DNA from: Streptomyces sp. NBC_01142
Lineage (GTDB): Bacteria; Actinomycetota; Actinomycetes; Streptomycetales; Streptomycetaceae
Reading direction: 5' to 3'
Assembly: GCF_026341125.1 (NCBI RefSeq)
Contig: NZ_JAPEOR010000001.1
Coordinates: 2,728,001-2,792,000 of the forward strand
Length of the DNA stretch: 64,000 bases
In this document: positions 1 through 9,951 of the stretch, piece by piece
How positions within the stretch are numbered: the first letter of the stretch is position 1
Layout of the letters: the number at the start of each line of letters is the position of its first letter
Program-made: the position numbers and the translations under genes
The notes under the pieces: model-generated
Databases searched by the model: none
What the model was told of the DNA's origin: nothing
The model's input: only the letters and a program-made list of their open reading frames with translations

Positions 1-399
1 GACCTGGTCGTCGCGGACGAGACCCGCCACGCCGACGGCTCCACGGCCTGTACGCAGACGGAACTGCTGGTCGGGGCGGTGACCCGGGCGGCGCCGGGGC
101 GCACGGTGCACACCGGTCCGCTGATGGGATCCGACCACGTCGTACGCGGGCACGAGCGGGCCGAGCTCGCCGCCACCGGGGCGATCGCGGTGGACATGGA
201 GTCCGCGGCCACGCTGCGTACCGCCGTGGGCGTTGGGCCCCGCCCGGTTGCGGCCGTCCGGGTGGTCGTGGACGCTCCAGAGCATGAGCTGGTCCGTATT
301 GGGACGGTACGCGGTGGAATATCGGCTTTCCGCGTTCTTCGTGCCGTCCTTCCTGCTTTCTTCGAATGGCACCGTTCTTTGCTGCTCCCCAGGAGGTGA
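1..399 (+). CDS. hpnG: Hopanoid-associated nucleoside phosphorylase HpnG, 3' part
   Basis: The reading frame is open from the first base, so the 5' end lies outside the window. About 132 C-terminal residues remain. They include a phosphorylase-type active-site stretch (AIAVDMESAA), where the Met-Glu pair binds the ribose in this family. HpnG is thought to remove adenine from adenosylhopane to give ribosylhopane, in the cytosol. The identification rests on the family motif and on the next gene, hpnH, whose start is 5 bases past this stop; the pair is standard in hopanoid operons. The C-terminal 40 residues are hydrophobic and arginine-rich and look less conserved. Confidence 0.85.
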   Translation, partial: DLVVADETRHADGSTACTQTELLVGAVTRAAPGRTVHTGPLMGSDHVVRGHERAELAATGAIAVDMESAATLRTAVGVGPRPVAAVRVVVDAPEHELVRIGTVRGGISAFRVLRAVLPAFFEWHRSLLLPRR

Positions 400-404
400 G
401 CTAG

Positions 405-1427
405 ATGGCCATGCCGCTCCGCCAGACCATCAGGGTCGGGACGTACCTCTTTGAACAGAAGCTCCGCAAGCGTGAGAAGTTTCCGCTCATCGTCGAGCTG
501 GAACCGCTCTTCGCCTGCAATCTGAAGTGCGAGGGCTGCGGGAAGATCCAGCATCCGGCCGGAGTTCTCAAGCAGCGCATGCCGGTCGCGCAGGCGGTCG
601 GGGCGGTACTGGAATCCGGGGCGCCGATGGTCTCCATCGCCGGTGGCGAGCCGCTGATGCATCCGCAGATCGCTGAAATTGTGCGGCAGCTGGTGGCAAA
701 GAAGAAGTACGTATTCCTCTGCACCAATGCCATGCTGCTGCGCAAGAAGATCGAGGAATTCACCCCTTCCCGCTTCTTCGCATTTGCTGTGCACATCGAC
801 GGCCTGCGGGAGCGGCACGATGAATCGGTGGCCAAGGAAGGGGTGTTCGACGAGGCGGTGGAGGCGATCAAGGAGGCCAAGCGGCGCGGCTTCCGGGTCA
901 CCACCAATTCGACCTTCTTCAACACGGACACCCCGCAGACCGTCATCGAGGTCCTCAACTACCTCAATGACGATCTGAAGGTGGACGAGATGATGATCTC
1001 GCCCGCCTACGCCTATGAGAAGGCGCCCGACCAGGAGCACTTCCTGGGCGTCGAGCAGACCCGCGAGCTCTTCAGGAAGTCCTTCGCCGGAGGAAACCGG
1101 CGGCGGTGGCGGCTCAATCACTCGCCGCTCTTCCTCGACTTCCTCGAGGGCAAGGTGGACTTCCCGTGCACGGCGTGGGCAATCCCCAACTACTCGCTCT
1201 TCGGCTGGCAGCGCCCCTGCTATCTGATGAGCGACGGGTACGTTCCCACCTACCGGGAGCTCATCGACGACACCGACTGGAGCAAGTACGGCCGCGGCAA
1301 GGACCCACGCTGCGCCAACTGCATGGCGCACTGTGGCTACGAGCCCACCGCCGTCCTCGCCACCATGGGCTCCCTCAAGGAGTCGCTGCGGGCGGCGCGC
1401 GATACGGCCTCGGGAAGCCGCGGGTGA
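405..1427 (+). CDS. hpnH: Adenosyl-hopene transferase HpnH, radical SAM
   Basis: The 340-residue protein carries the radical-SAM cluster motif CNLKCEGC (Cys38, Cys42, Cys45) and a GGEPLMH-type SAM-binding stretch. A C-terminal segment, [12 protein letters not shown], may bind a further cluster and is typical of HpnH. It couples a 5'-deoxyadenosyl radical to diploptene to make adenosylhopane, the first step of side-chain extension. The ATG start lies 5 bases after hpnG and is preceded by AGGAGGTGAGCTAG, a strong ribosome site that overlaps the hpnG stop. The length matches the family. Confidence 0.95.
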   Translation: MAMPLRQTIRVGTYLFEQKLRKREKFPLIVELEPLFACNLKCEGCGKIQHPAGVLKQRMPVAQAVGAVLESGAPMVSIAGGEPLMHPQIAEIVRQLVAKKKYVFLCTNAMLLRKKIEEFTPSRFFAFAVHIDGLRERHDESVAKEGVFDEAVEAIKEAKRRGFRVTTNSTFFNTDTPQTVIEVLNYLNDDLKVDEMMISPAYAYEKAPDQEHFLGVEQTRELFRKSFAGGNRRRWRLNHSPLFLDFLEGKVDFPCTAWAIPNYSLFGWQRPCYLMSDGYVPTYRELIDDTDWSKYGRGKDPRCANCMAHCGYEPTAVLATMGSLKESLRAARDTASGSRG

Positions 1428-1431
1428 CGTT

Positions 1432-2598
1432 GTGAGCGCCGGCGAGCCTGTCGCACTGGGGCTCCCCGGGCTGCCTGCCCGGCCGATCGCGATGCGCCGC
1501 ACCTCGCGGCGCATCGAGGTCGGCTCGGTGGCTGTGGGCGGGGATGCCCCCGTGTCGGTGCAGTCGATGACGACGACCAGGACTTCCGATGTCGGGGCGA
1601 CGCTGCAGCAGATCGCCGAGCTGACGGCGTCGGGCTGTCAGATCGTGCGGGTGGCCTGTCCCACTCAGGACGACGCGGACGCGCTGGCGACGATCGCGCG
1701 CAAGTCGCAGATCCCGGTGATCGCGGATATTCACTTCCAGCCGAAGTACGTCTTCGCGGCGATCGACGCGGGCTGTGCGGCGGTCCGGGTCAATCCGGGC
1801 AATATCAAGCAGTTCGACGACAAGGTCAAGGAGATCGCCAGGGCGGCCTCCGCGGCCGGCACCCCGATCCGTATCGGCGTCAACGCCGGTTCGCTGGACG
1901 CGCGGCTGCTGAGGAAGTACGGCAAGGCCACCCCGGAGGCGCTGGTGGAGTCCGCGCTGTGGGAGGCGTCCCTCTTCGAGGAGCACGGTTTCCGTGACAT
2001 CAAGATCTCGGTCAAGCACAACGATCCGGTCGTGATGGTCAACGCCTACCGCCAGCTGGCCGCGCAGAGCGACTACCCCCTGCACCTCGGCGTCACCGAG
2101 GCCGGTCCCGCCTTCCAGGGCACCATCAAGTCCGCGGTCGCCTTCGGTGCGCTGCTGAGCGAGGGCATCGGCGACACGATCCGTGTCTCGCTCTCCGCGC
2201 CGCCCGTCGAGGAGGTCAAGGTCGGCCTCCAGATCCTGGAGTCGCTCAACCTCAAGCAGCGCCGCCTGGAGATCGTCTCCTGCCCCTCCTGCGGCCGCGC
2301 CCAGGTCGACGTCTACAAGCTCGCCGACCAGGTCAGTGCCGGTCTGGAGGGCATGGAGGTGCCGCTGCGCGTCGCGGTCATGGGCTGTGTCGTCAACGGC
2401 CCGGGCGAGGCGAGGGAAGCGGACCTCGGTGTGGCGTCGGGCAACGGCAAGGGGCAGATCTTCGTGAAGGGCGAGGTCATCAAGACCGTTCCCGAGTCGA
2501 AGATCGTCGAGATCCTCATCGAAGAGGCGATGAAGATCGCGGAATCCATGGAGGACGCAGGGGCCGCCTCCGGGCCGCCCGCCGTCACCGTGAGCTGA
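1432..2598 (+). CDS. ispG: 4-hydroxy-3-methylbut-2-enyl diphosphate synthase (IspG/GcpE)
   Basis: This MEP-pathway enzyme reductively opens methylerythritol cyclodiphosphate. The cluster ligands are visible as SCPSCGR and the later [11 protein letters not shown]. The N-terminal [10 protein letters not shown] and the central GVNAGSLD are family signatures. I place the start at the GTG 4 bases after the hpnH stop, giving about 388 residues, the usual size; the open frame extends further upstream only as overlap with hpnH. Streptomyces commonly keep this as a second ispG copy within the hopanoid operon, which would supply isoprenoid precursor where the squalene-derived lipid is made. Confidence 0.95.
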   Translation: MSAGEPVALGLPGLPARPIAMRRTSRRIEVGSVAVGGDAPVSVQSMTTTRTSDVGATLQQIAELTASGCQIVRVACPTQDDADALATIARKSQIPVIADIHFQPKYVFAAIDAGCAAVRVNPGNIKQFDDKVKEIARAASAAGTPIRIGVNAGSLDARLLRKYGKATPEALVESALWEASLFEEHGFRDIKISVKHNDPVVMVNAYRQLAAQSDYPLHLGVTEAGPAFQGTIKSAVAFGALLSEGIGDTIRVSLSAPPVEEVKVGLQILESLNLKQRRLEIVSCPSCGRAQVDVYKLADQVSAGLEGMEVPLRVAVMGCVVNGPGEAREADLGVASGNGKGQIFVKGEVIKTVPESKIVEILIEEAMKIAESMEDAGAASGPPAVTVS

Positions 2599-2622
2599 AC
2601 AGTATGCGAAGGGGGTCCGACC

Positions 2623-4497
2623 GTGACGATTCTTGAGAACATCCGGGGGCCGCGCGATCTCAAGGCGCTGACCGAAGCAGAACTCGAAGAACTTGCCCAG
2701 GACATCAGAGAGTTCCTGGTCCACGCGGTGGCCAGGACCGGGGGCCACCTGGGTCCCAATCTCGGCGTGGTCGAGCTGACCGTGGCCCTGCACCGGGTCT
2801 TCGACTCGCCCGCCGACCGCATCCTCTGGGACACGGGGCACCAGAGTTACGTACACAAACTGCTCACCGGCCGGCAGGACTTCTCCAAGCTGCGCGGCAA
2901 GGGCGGTCTGTCCGGCTATCCGTCCCGCGAGGAGTCCGAGCACGACGTCATCGAGAACTCCCACGCCTCCACCGTGCTCGGCTGGGCCGACGGTCTTGCC
3001 AAGGCACACCAGGTGCTGGGCCGCAGCGACCATGTGGTCGCGGTCATCGGGGACGGAGCGCTCACCGGCGGCATGGCGTGGGAAGCGCTCAACAACATCG
3101 CGGCGGCGAAGGACCGTCCGCTGATCATCGTCGTGAACGACAACGAACGGTCCTACGGGCCGACGATCGGCGGGCTTGCCAACCACCTCGCCACGCTCCG
3201 TACGACCGACGGCTACGAGCGGGTCCTGGCATGGGGCAAGGACCTCCTGACGCACACGCCCGTCATCGGGCGGCCGCTGTACGAATCGCTGCACGGCGCC
3301 AAGAAGGGCTTCAAGGACGCCTTCGCGCCCCAGGGGATGTTCGAGGATCTGGGCCTGAAATACGTCGGGCCGATCGACGGCCACGACATCGGTGCCGTCG
3401 AGTCGGCACTGCGCCGCGCGAAACGCTTCCACGGGCCCGTCCTGATCCACTGCCTCACCCAGAAGGGGCGCGGCTACCAGCCGGCGCTTCAGGACGAGGC
3501 CGACCGATTCCACACCGTCGGGGTGATGGACCCGCTCACCTGCGAGCCGCTGACACCCTCCGACGGCCCCTCCTGGACCTCGGTGTTCGGGGACGAGATC
3601 GCCCGGATCGGTGCCGAGCGGCCGGACGTCGTGGCGATCACGGCCGCGATGCTGCACCCCGTCGGGCTGACCGCGTTCGCCGAACGCTTCCCGGACCGGG
3701 TGTGGGACGTCGGGATCGCCGAGCAGCACGCCACCGTCTCCGCGGCCGGGCTCGCCACCGGCGGGCTGCATCCGGTCGTCGCCGTGTACGCCACCTTCCT
3801 CAACCGCGCCTTCGACCAGCTGCTGATGGATGTCGCCCTGCACAGGTGCGGAGTGACCTTCGTACTGGACCGGGCCGGGGTCACCGGGGTCGACGGACCC
3901 TCCCACAACGGCATGTGGGACATGTCGATACTGCAGGTCGTCCCGGGGCTGCGGATCGCGGCACCGCGCGACGCCGACCGGCTGCGCCAGGAGCTGCGCG
4001 AGGCCGTCGAGGTGGAAGACGCGCCGACCGTGCTGCGCTTCCCGAAGGAGTCGGTGGGCGCTCCGGTCGAGGCGATCGGCCGGATCGGCGGAATGGACGT
4101 ACTGCACCGGGCGGACGACGCCGAGGTGCTGTTGGTGTCGGTGGGCGCGCTGGCCTCCGTCTGCCTGCAGGCGGTCGATCTCCTCCAGGGGCGCGGCATC
4201 CGCTGCACGGTCGTGGACCCCCGCTGGGTCAAGCCCGTCGACGAACAGCTCCCGCCGCTCGCCGCACAGCACCGGCTGGTGGCGGTGGTGGAGGACAACA
4301 GCCGCAGCGGCGGCGTCGGTTCGGCCGTCGGACAGGCACTGCGCGACGCCGGAGTGGACGTGCCGCTGCGGACCTTCGGCATCCCCGAGCAGTTCCTCGC
4401 GCACGCCAAACGCGGTGAGGTGCTGGCCGACATCGGCCTCACCCCGGTGGAGATCGCGGGACGGATCAGTGCCGCCATGGCAGTCAAGGAGAGCTGA
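2623..4497 (+). CDS. dxs: 1-deoxy-D-xylulose-5-phosphate synthase
   Basis: The 624-residue thiamine-diphosphate enzyme is the first committed step of the MEP pathway (pyruvate plus glyceraldehyde 3-phosphate). Visible motifs are [17 protein letters not shown] near the N terminus, the ThDP/Mg site [16 protein letters not shown], and in the transketolase-like half DVGIAEQHA and [13 protein letters not shown]. The GTG start lies 24 bases after ispG. Pairing with ispG suggests the operon raises MEP flux for hopanoids; it is probably a paralogue of a housekeeping dxs elsewhere (inference). Confidence 0.96.
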   Translation: MTILENIRGPRDLKALTEAELEELAQDIREFLVHAVARTGGHLGPNLGVVELTVALHRVFDSPADRILWDTGHQSYVHKLLTGRQDFSKLRGKGGLSGYPSREESEHDVIENSHASTVLGWADGLAKAHQVLGRSDHVVAVIGDGALTGGMAWEALNNIAAAKDRPLIIVVNDNERSYGPTIGGLANHLATLRTTDGYERVLAWGKDLLTHTPVIGRPLYESLHGAKKGFKDAFAPQGMFEDLGLKYVGPIDGHDIGAVESALRRAKRFHGPVLIHCLTQKGRGYQPALQDEADRFHTVGVMDPLTCEPLTPSDGPSWTSVFGDEIARIGAERPDVVAITAAMLHPVGLTAFAERFPDRVWDVGIAEQHATVSAAGLATGGLHPVVAVYATFLNRAFDQLLMDVALHRCGVTFVLDRAGVTGVDGPSHNGMWDMSILQVVPGLRIAAPRDADRLRQELREAVEVEDAPTVLRFPKESVGAPVEAIGRIGGMDVLHRADDAEVLLVSVGALASVCLQAVDLLQGRGIRCTVVDPRWVKPVDEQLPPLAAQHRLVAVVEDNSRSGGVGSAVGQALRDAGVDVPLRTFGIPEQFLAHAKRGEVLADIGLTPVEIAGRISAAMAVKES

Positions 4498-4500
4498 GGA

Positions 4501-5895
4501 ATGACCGTGCCGCCCAAGGGCTTCGACCTGGCAAGGCTCCTCGCGGAGCGCGGGGCCGAGCGCTATGAGCTGCATACGCGACATCTCAACCACCAGCTGC
4601 CGCGCATGCTGCACACCATCGGATTCGACAAGGTCTACGAACGTGCCGAGGGCGCGCACTTCTGGGACGCCGAGGGCAACGACTACCTCGACATGCTGGC
4701 CGGCTTCGGGGTGATGGGGCTCGGCCGGCACCACCCCGTCGTACGCAAGGCACTGCACGACGTCCTCGACGCCTCGCTCGCGGACCTGACGCGCTTCGAC
4801 TGCCAGCCGCTGCCGGGGCTGCTGGCGGAGAAGCTGCTCGCGTACAGTCCGCACCTGGACCGGGTGTTCTTCGGGAACAGCGGCACGGAGGCGGTCGAGA
4901 CCGCGCTGAAATTTGCCCGGTACGCGACCGGGAAGCCGAGGATCCTGTACTGCTCGCACGCCTTCCACGGGCTCACCGCCGGATCCCTCTCGGTCAACGG
5001 GGAGTCGGGCTTCCGGGACGGATTCGCGCCGCTGCTGCCCGACACGGCGATCGAGCTCGGTGATCTGGCCGCGCTGGAGCGGGAGCTGACGCGCGGCGAT
5101 GTGGCGGGCTTTGTCGTGGAGCCCATCCAGGGCAAGGGCGTACAGGCGACACCGCCCGGATTCCTGTACGCGGCACAGGAGTTGCTGCACCGGCACCAGG
5201 CGCTGCTGATCGCCGACGAGGTGCAGACCGGCCTCGGCAGGACCGGCGACTTCTACGCGTACCAGTACGAGGTGGGGGTCGAGCCCGACCTCGTCTGTGT
5301 CGCGAAGGCACTTTCGGGCGGCTACGTACCGGTCGGTGCGACCCTCGGCAAGGACTGGATCTTCAAGAAGGTCTACTCGTCGATGGACCGGGTGCTGGTG
5401 CACTCGGCCAGCTTCGGCTCCAACGCCCAGGCGATGGCCGCCGGACTCGCGGTGCTCTCGGTGCTGGAGGACGAGCATGTCGTCGCGAACGCGCGGGTGA
5501 CGGGCGAGCTGCTGAGGTCACGGCTGGCCGCGCTCGTCGACCGCTATGAGCTGCTGCATGAGGTACGGGGGCGCGGCCTCATGATCGGCATCGAGTTCGG
5601 CCGACCGGACTCGATCAAGCTGCGCAGCCGCTGGACCATGCTGCAGGCGGCCCGCAAGGGTCTGTTCGCGCAGATGGTGGTGGTGCCGCTGCTCCAGAAG
5701 CACCGCATTCTCACCCAGGTCTCCGGCGACCATATGGAAGTGATCAAGCTGATTCCGCCGCTGACCATCGGCGAGCGGGATGTGGAGCGGTTCGTGGAGG
5801 CGTTTACGGCCGTGATGGACGATGCCCACGGTGGTGGCGGGCTGATGTGGGACTTCGGCAAGACACTGGTCAGGCAGGCCGTCGCGAATCGCTGA
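4501..5895 (+). CDS. hpnO: Hopanoid aminotransferase HpnO-like, class III PLP enzyme
   Basis: A 464-residue class III aminotransferase. The PLP lysine is Lys269 in CVAKALSGGY; the cofactor-binding GNSGTEAVETALKFAR and IADEVQTGLGRTG are also present. In hopanoid operons this enzyme aminates the extended side chain to aminobacteriohopanetriol. The ATG starts 3 bases after the dxs stop, so the two are translationally close. It is the last biosynthetic gene before a long inverted repeat. The alternative reading, a generic ornithine- or acetylornithine-type aminotransferase, is less likely given the operon. Confidence 0.88.
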   Translation: MTVPPKGFDLARLLAERGAERYELHTRHLNHQLPRMLHTIGFDKVYERAEGAHFWDAEGNDYLDMLAGFGVMGLGRHHPVVRKALHDVLDASLADLTRFDCQPLPGLLAEKLLAYSPHLDRVFFGNSGTEAVETALKFARYATGKPRILYCSHAFHGLTAGSLSVNGESGFRDGFAPLLPDTAIELGDLAALERELTRGDVAGFVVEPIQGKGVQATPPGFLYAAQELLHRHQALLIADEVQTGLGRTGDFYAYQYEVGVEPDLVCVAKALSGGYVPVGATLGKDWIFKKVYSSMDRVLVHSASFGSNAQAMAAGLAVLSVLEDEHVVANARVTGELLRSRLAALVDRYELLHEVRGRGLMIGIEFGRPDSIKLRSRWTMLQAARKGLFAQMVVVPLLQKHRILTQVSGDHMEVIKLIPPLTIGERDVERFVEAFTAVMDDAHGGGGLMWDFGKTLVRQAVANR

Positions 5896-5903
5896 GACTT
5901 TTG

Positions 5904-5932
5904 CCTCTGGGGCAAAAAGTTTGCCCCAGAGG
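5904..5932. promoter_or_regulatory. 13-bp perfect inverted repeat, operator and/or terminator
   Basis: CCTCTGGGGCAAA and its exact reverse complement TTTGCCCCAGAGG are separated by 3 bases. The repeat sits between the end of hpnO and the start of the cupin regulator at 5956. It has no long U-run on the plus strand, and XRE-cupin regulators often control their own promoter, so an operator is at least as likely as a terminator. Confidence 0.6.
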
Positions 5933-5955
5933 GAAAATCCTGGCGCAATGGGTTC

Positions 5956-6576
5956 ATGCAGAGCCACCACGGGGAGCAATCCCCCGACCCCGGATCTCCT
6001 GACGGAGGGTCGGCCACCACGCTGCCCGAGGTCGCGCCACGTCTGCGCGATCTGCGCCGCCGCCGAGGCCTCACGCTGGAAGCCGCGGCCCAGCGGGCGG
6101 GGCTCTCCCCCGCCCATCTCTCGCGGCTCGAGACGGGCCACCGCCAGCCGTCGCTGCCGATGCTGCTCGCACTCGCCAGGACCTACGGTACGACCGTCGC
6201 CGAGCTGCTCGGTGAGCAGGCGCCCGAGCGCCGGCCCGTCATCCGGGCCGGAAGCCGGGAGCCGGCCGCGGCCGACGGCTGGACCTACCACCAGGCCGGT
6301 GGACCCGGGCGGGCGATGCAGGCGCTGCGGCTGGTGGTTCCGTACGGCGCCCAGGGCGATGTGGTGCGGGTGCATCCCGGCGAGGAGTGGCTGTATGTCC
6401 TCGCCGGACGGCTGCAGCTCACCTTGGGGGAGACGGTGCACGAGCTGTCCCCCGGAGACAGCGCGCACTTCGACTCACAGACCCCGCACCGCATCGCGGC
6501 GGCCACGCGCGACGGGGCCGAGCTGCTGTTCGTTCACACGCTGCTGCAGAGCCCCGACCTCCACCCGCACACCTGA
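5956..6576 (+). CDS. XRE-family regulator with C-terminal cupin domain
   Basis: 206 residues. A helix-turn-helix lies at about residues 28-82 (LRDLRRRRGLTLEAAAQRAG, then LSRLETGHRQPS). A cupin barrel at about 120-195 has HPGEEWLYVLAGRLQL and PGDSAHFDSQTPH, where the histidines and glutamate could bind metal or a small ligand. Such two-domain proteins are usually ligand-responsive repressors. It follows the hopanoid operon in the same orientation and is preceded by a 13-bp inverted repeat, which suggests autoregulation or control of the small gene after it. The ligand is unknown. Confidence 0.88.
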   Translation: MQSHHGEQSPDPGSPDGGSATTLPEVAPRLRDLRRRRGLTLEAAAQRAGLSPAHLSRLETGHRQPSLPMLLALARTYGTTVAELLGEQAPERRPVIRAGSREPAAADGWTYHQAGGPGRAMQALRLVVPYGAQGDVVRVHPGEEWLYVLAGRLQLTLGETVHELSPGDSAHFDSQTPHRIAAATRDGAELLFVHTLLQSPDLHPHT

Positions 6577-6596
6577 GATCAGAAATGAGGACTGCT

Positions 6597-6728
6597 GTGT
6601 CCGAACACGACGAGGAGAAGAAGTTTCCCCGGGGGCTGGTCATCCGGCTCTTCGCCTATCTGGTGGCGGGCCATCTGTTCGCCGGGTTTCTCTATCTGCT
6701 GTTCCTGCTGGGCGGCCAGAACCAGTAG
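6597..6728 (+). CDS. Small single-span membrane protein (DUF6126-like)
   Basis: 43 residues from the GTG at 6597, preceded by TGAGG at a good distance; an ATG at 6585 in the same frame would add four residues but has a poorer ribosome site. An acidic N-terminus (SEHDEEKK) is followed by one hydrophobic span, LFAYLVAGHLFAGFLYLLFLL, ending in GGQNQ. Small proteins of this shape follow a cupin regulator in many Streptomyces hopanoid loci. The function is unknown; the family name is from memory. Confidence 0.7.
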   Translation: MSEHDEEKKFPRGLVIRLFAYLVAGHLFAGFLYLLFLLGGQNQ

Positions 6729-6777
6729 CCGTCCAGCGCCCCGCTCACGCCTGTCTCACGCCTCTCTCACGCTGGTC

Positions 6778-7590
6778 TCACACCTCGTCGAGAAGGCGCT
6801 CGCGCAGCCGCTCGCGGGTCTGCGGGCTGACCTTCAGGCCCTCGGTGAGGTAGCGCTCGGTGGTGCCCCAGGTCTGTTCGATCGTCTCGAAGGCCGCGGC
6901 CAGGTACTCGGCACGCGCGTCGAAGAGCGGGCTCAGCAACTCCATCACTTCGGGTGACATCCCCGCCGGGGAGTTGTCGTTGCGGCGGACCACGTAACGG
7001 CGGTGCGGGTCATTGGACTTGAGATAGTCCGCCTCGATGGCGTCGCGCTCGACGCCGACCGCGAGCAGGGACACCGCGATGGAAAGCCCCGCGCGGTCCT
7101 TGCCGGCCGCGCAGTGCATCAGCGCCGGGACGCTGTCCTCGGCGAGGGCGTGCAGGACGCTGCTGTGCTCGGCGGTGCGGTGCTTGATGATCGTCCGGTA
7201 CGACGCCGACATCCGGCCGGCCCCCTTGCCGTCCGACAGTATCGACTTCAGCTGGTCGAGATCGCCGTCCCGGACCATCTTCCAGAACTCGGCGCCCTCC
7301 GCCGGATCGGTGAGCGGCAGGTTCACATTCCGTACGCCGGGCAGCTCGACGTCGGGCCCTTCCAGCTTCTGGTCGGCGGCATTGCGGAAGTCGAAGATGG
7401 TGTGCAGGCCGAGGGCGGCGAGGAACGTGGCGTCGCTCTCGGTCGCGTGCGCGAGATGGCCACTGCGGAAGAGCCTGCCGTACCGCACCCGCCGGCCGTC
7501 CGCAGTCGGCAGACCGCCCACGTCACGGAAGTTGCGAACTCCGGTCAGCTCGGGCTCTGTCGACGGGACCTGCGGCAGCTGCTGCGTCAC
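6778..7590 (-). CDS. Tyrosine-protein phosphatase (dual-specificity-like)
   Basis: 270 residues with the P-loop HCAAGKDRAG (catalytic Cys160, Arg166), the CX5R signature of protein tyrosine phosphatases. The N-terminal GVRNFRDVGGLPTADGRRVRYGRLFRSG is the typical start of the bacterial Tyr/Ser phosphatase family (PtpB/IphP type). No signal peptide is seen, so it is probably cytosolic. It is transcribed toward the hopanoid operon and away from the alpha-galactosidase. The substrate could be a phosphoprotein or a phosphoinositide. Confidence 0.9.
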   Translation of the reverse strand: MTQQLPQVPSTEPELTGVRNFRDVGGLPTADGRRVRYGRLFRSGHLAHATESDATFLAALGLHTIFDFRNAADQKLEGPDVELPGVRNVNLPLTDPAEGAEFWKMVRDGDLDQLKSILSDGKGAGRMSASYRTIIKHRTAEHSSVLHALAEDSVPALMHCAAGKDRAGLSIAVSLLAVGVERDAIEADYLKSNDPHRRYVVRRNDNSPAGMSPEVMELLSPLFDARAEYLAAAFETIEQTWGTTERYLTEGLKVSPQTRERLRERLLDEV

Positions 7591-7773
7591 GAGGGCTCCT
7601 GAAGAAGGACGGCCGCCGGCGCTGCTCGCCGACGATGGCGTGTTCTCGACGATACGACATCGATTCGTACGGCAATCATCTCGGCCACTGCCCGCAAGGG
7701 CGTTGTCCCCGCGGCGGTTGACGGCGGATGATGTGCGGGCCTGTGCGGATCTGTGAGAATCTGAGAGGTCGGG

Positions 7774-9724
7774 ATGATTGAGAGCGTTGGCAACGGTCGT
7801 ATGTGGGTTCTCTCCGGATCCGCAAGCAGTTATGCCTTTTGTCTTACAGGTGCCGACGAGCTACTGCATCTTCACTGGGGTCCACGGATCCGCGGGGTTG
7901 ACGCGGAGGCGCTCGCGGCCCAGGGCCCGCCGCCCTACTGGCCGTTCGAGTCGCAGCTCGACGGGCACGAGGAGTATCCGGTCGAGGGCGGGCCGCGCTT
8001 TGTCAGGCCGTCCCTGTCCGTCCGTACGGAGACGGTCCGCGGCACCGAGTGGACCTTCGGCGACGCCGTGGTGGACGGCGACGAGCTGCGGCTCCGCTTC
8101 ACCGACGCCGCGCACGGCCTCGGCCTCACCCTGCACCACCGGATGCGCGCCGACGCCGATGTCATCGAGCGCTGGGTCACCGTCGCCCATGAAGGGGACG
8201 GTCCCGCCCTGGAGCTGCTGCGCGCCGATGCCGCCGCATGGACGCTGCCCCGGCGCGATCGCTGGCGGCTGAGCCAGCTGCACGGCCGGTGGGCGGCCGA
8301 GTCCCTGCTCGTACGGTCGGAGCTGACCTACGGCGAGAAGGTGCTGAGCAGCCGTCGCGGGCACACCGGACACCAGCATCTGCCCTGGGTCGCGCTGGAC
8401 CCGGACGGAGCCACGGAGGAGCGGGGCGAGGTCTACGGCTGCGCCCTGGGCTGGTCCGGATCGTGGCGGATCGCCGTACAGCAGCTGCCCGACGGACTGG
8501 TGCAGATCACCGGCGGAGCCGGCTACGACGACTCCGGGCTGCTGCGCCTCGCGCCCGGTGAGTCGTACACCTCACCCGTCTTTGCCGGGCTGTGGAGCGA
8601 AGGAGGCTTCGGCGGGGCCAGCCGGGCCTGGCACGCCTGGCAGCTGGCCCATGTGATCCCGGACGCCCGGGCCGGGCGGCCGGTGCTCTACAATTCCTGG
8701 GAGGCCACCGGCTTCGACATCTCCGAGGAGCAGCAGCGGGAACTCGCCCGGCGGGCCGCGGCCATGGGCGTCGAGCTCTTCGTGGTGGACGACGCCTGGT
8801 TCGGGCAGCGGACCAGCGACCGAGCCGGACTCGGCGACTGGACCCCCAGTGCCGAGCGTTTCCCGCGCGGCCTCACGCCGCTCGTCGGCGAAGTGCACGC
8901 GCTGGGGATGCAGTTCGGGATCTGGGTCGAGCCGGAGATGGTCAACGCCGACAGTGAGCTGTACCGCGCCCACCCGGACTGGGTGCAGCACCATCCGGGG
9001 CGGGCGCGGACCGAGTTCCGCAACCAGCTCGTGCTGAACCTTGCCCGCGAGGACGTACAGGTCTACCTCTGGGAGCAGTTGGACGGGCTGCTGAGCAGCG
9101 CGCCCATCGACTATGTGAAATGGGACTTCAACCGCTGCTTCACGGACGCCGGCTGGCCCGGCGAGGAGTATCCGCAGAAGCTGTGGGTCGCGCATGTGCA
9201 TGGGCTGTACGCGCTGCTGGACCGGCTGCGGGCCGCGCATCCCGGTGTCGCCTTCGAATCCTGCTCGGGCGGCGGCGGCCGGATCGACCTCGGGATCCTC
9301 TCCCGGACCGACCAGGTGTGGACCTCCGACAACACCGATCCGCTGGACCGGCTCGCCATCCAGGACGGCTTCACGCAGCTGCACCCGGCCCGGGTCATGG
9401 CGGCATGGGTCACCGACAGTCCCAACCTCCAGCTCAATGGCCGCGTCAGCACCCTGCGATTCCGCTTTGTCAGCGCGATGGCAGGAGTGCTCGGGGTCGG
9501 CGGCGATCTTGCGGAGTGGAGCGAGGAGGAGCTCGCCGAGGCGCGCGGCTGGGTGGATCTCTACAAGAAGATCAGGCCCCTCGTTCAGCACGGCGAGCTG
9601 CACCGGCTGCGGGCGCCCGAGGGCGGGCTCAGTGCCGTGCAGTACCTGCTCGGGGACGAGACCGTGGTTCTGGCCTGGCTCCAGGCGCAGCACTACGGAG
9701 AGCAGCCGCCGAGGCTCAGGCTGC
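7774..9724 (+). pseudogene. Alpha-galactosidase (GH36), 5' part, interrupted by IS110 element
   Basis: About 650 residues of a GH36 alpha-galactosidase. The nucleophile is Asp451 in YVKWDFNR and the acid/base is Asp519 in TSDNTDPLDR; the family signature FESCSGGGGRIDLG lies between them. The frame runs to LRL at 9723, then enters the insertion and reads about 55 foreign residues to a stop at 9891. The natural C-terminus resumes at 11164. The product could still fold around its catalytic barrel but lacks the C-terminal beta domain. The start is the ATG at 7774 after GAGAGG; an alternative ATG is at 7801. Confidence 0.9.
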
Positions 9725-9759
9725 TCTACCTTCTTGATCGGGTTGGTCCTCCCATTCGT

Positions 9760-9915
9760 AGGGTGAGGACACCCAGGGGTGTCGGGTGTGGCTATCAGGC
9801 TGCTGCCGACGGTGGCTTCCCTCGCTTCGCCGCCCGGCGCCCCACGACGACTCGGCCGCCGATTAGGAAGTGCGAACAAGTCGCTGAGTAGAGCAATGCC
9901 GGCGAGGTCGTCCGT
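9760..9915 (+). ncRNA. Predicted IS110 bridge RNA in the left end
   Basis: Known: IS110-group elements make a bridge RNA from the left end, with a target loop and a donor loop. Seen here: TCAGGCTGC at 9795-9803 is identical to the target flank plus core at 9716-9724 (left target guide). ATTAGGAAG at 9862-9870 is identical to the right end at 11156-11164, and the next U can wobble-pair with the core (left donor guide). GTAGAGC at 9888-9894 is the exact complement of core plus left end, GCTCTAC at 9723-9729 (right donor guide). A right target guide is not clear; GCGC at 9837-9840 is a 4-base candidate. A 5' stem GACACC/GGTGTC lies at 9768-9783. The RNA ends are approximate. Confidence 0.75.
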
Positions 9916-9951
9916 GGTACGAACCGTACGAATACGCATGGCAGGAGCGCG

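Noticed and set aside
1375..5478. Very long minus-strand open frame (1367 residues)
   Set aside because: It is antisense to ispG, dxs and hpnO, which have full motifs; long shadow frames are expected at this GC content.
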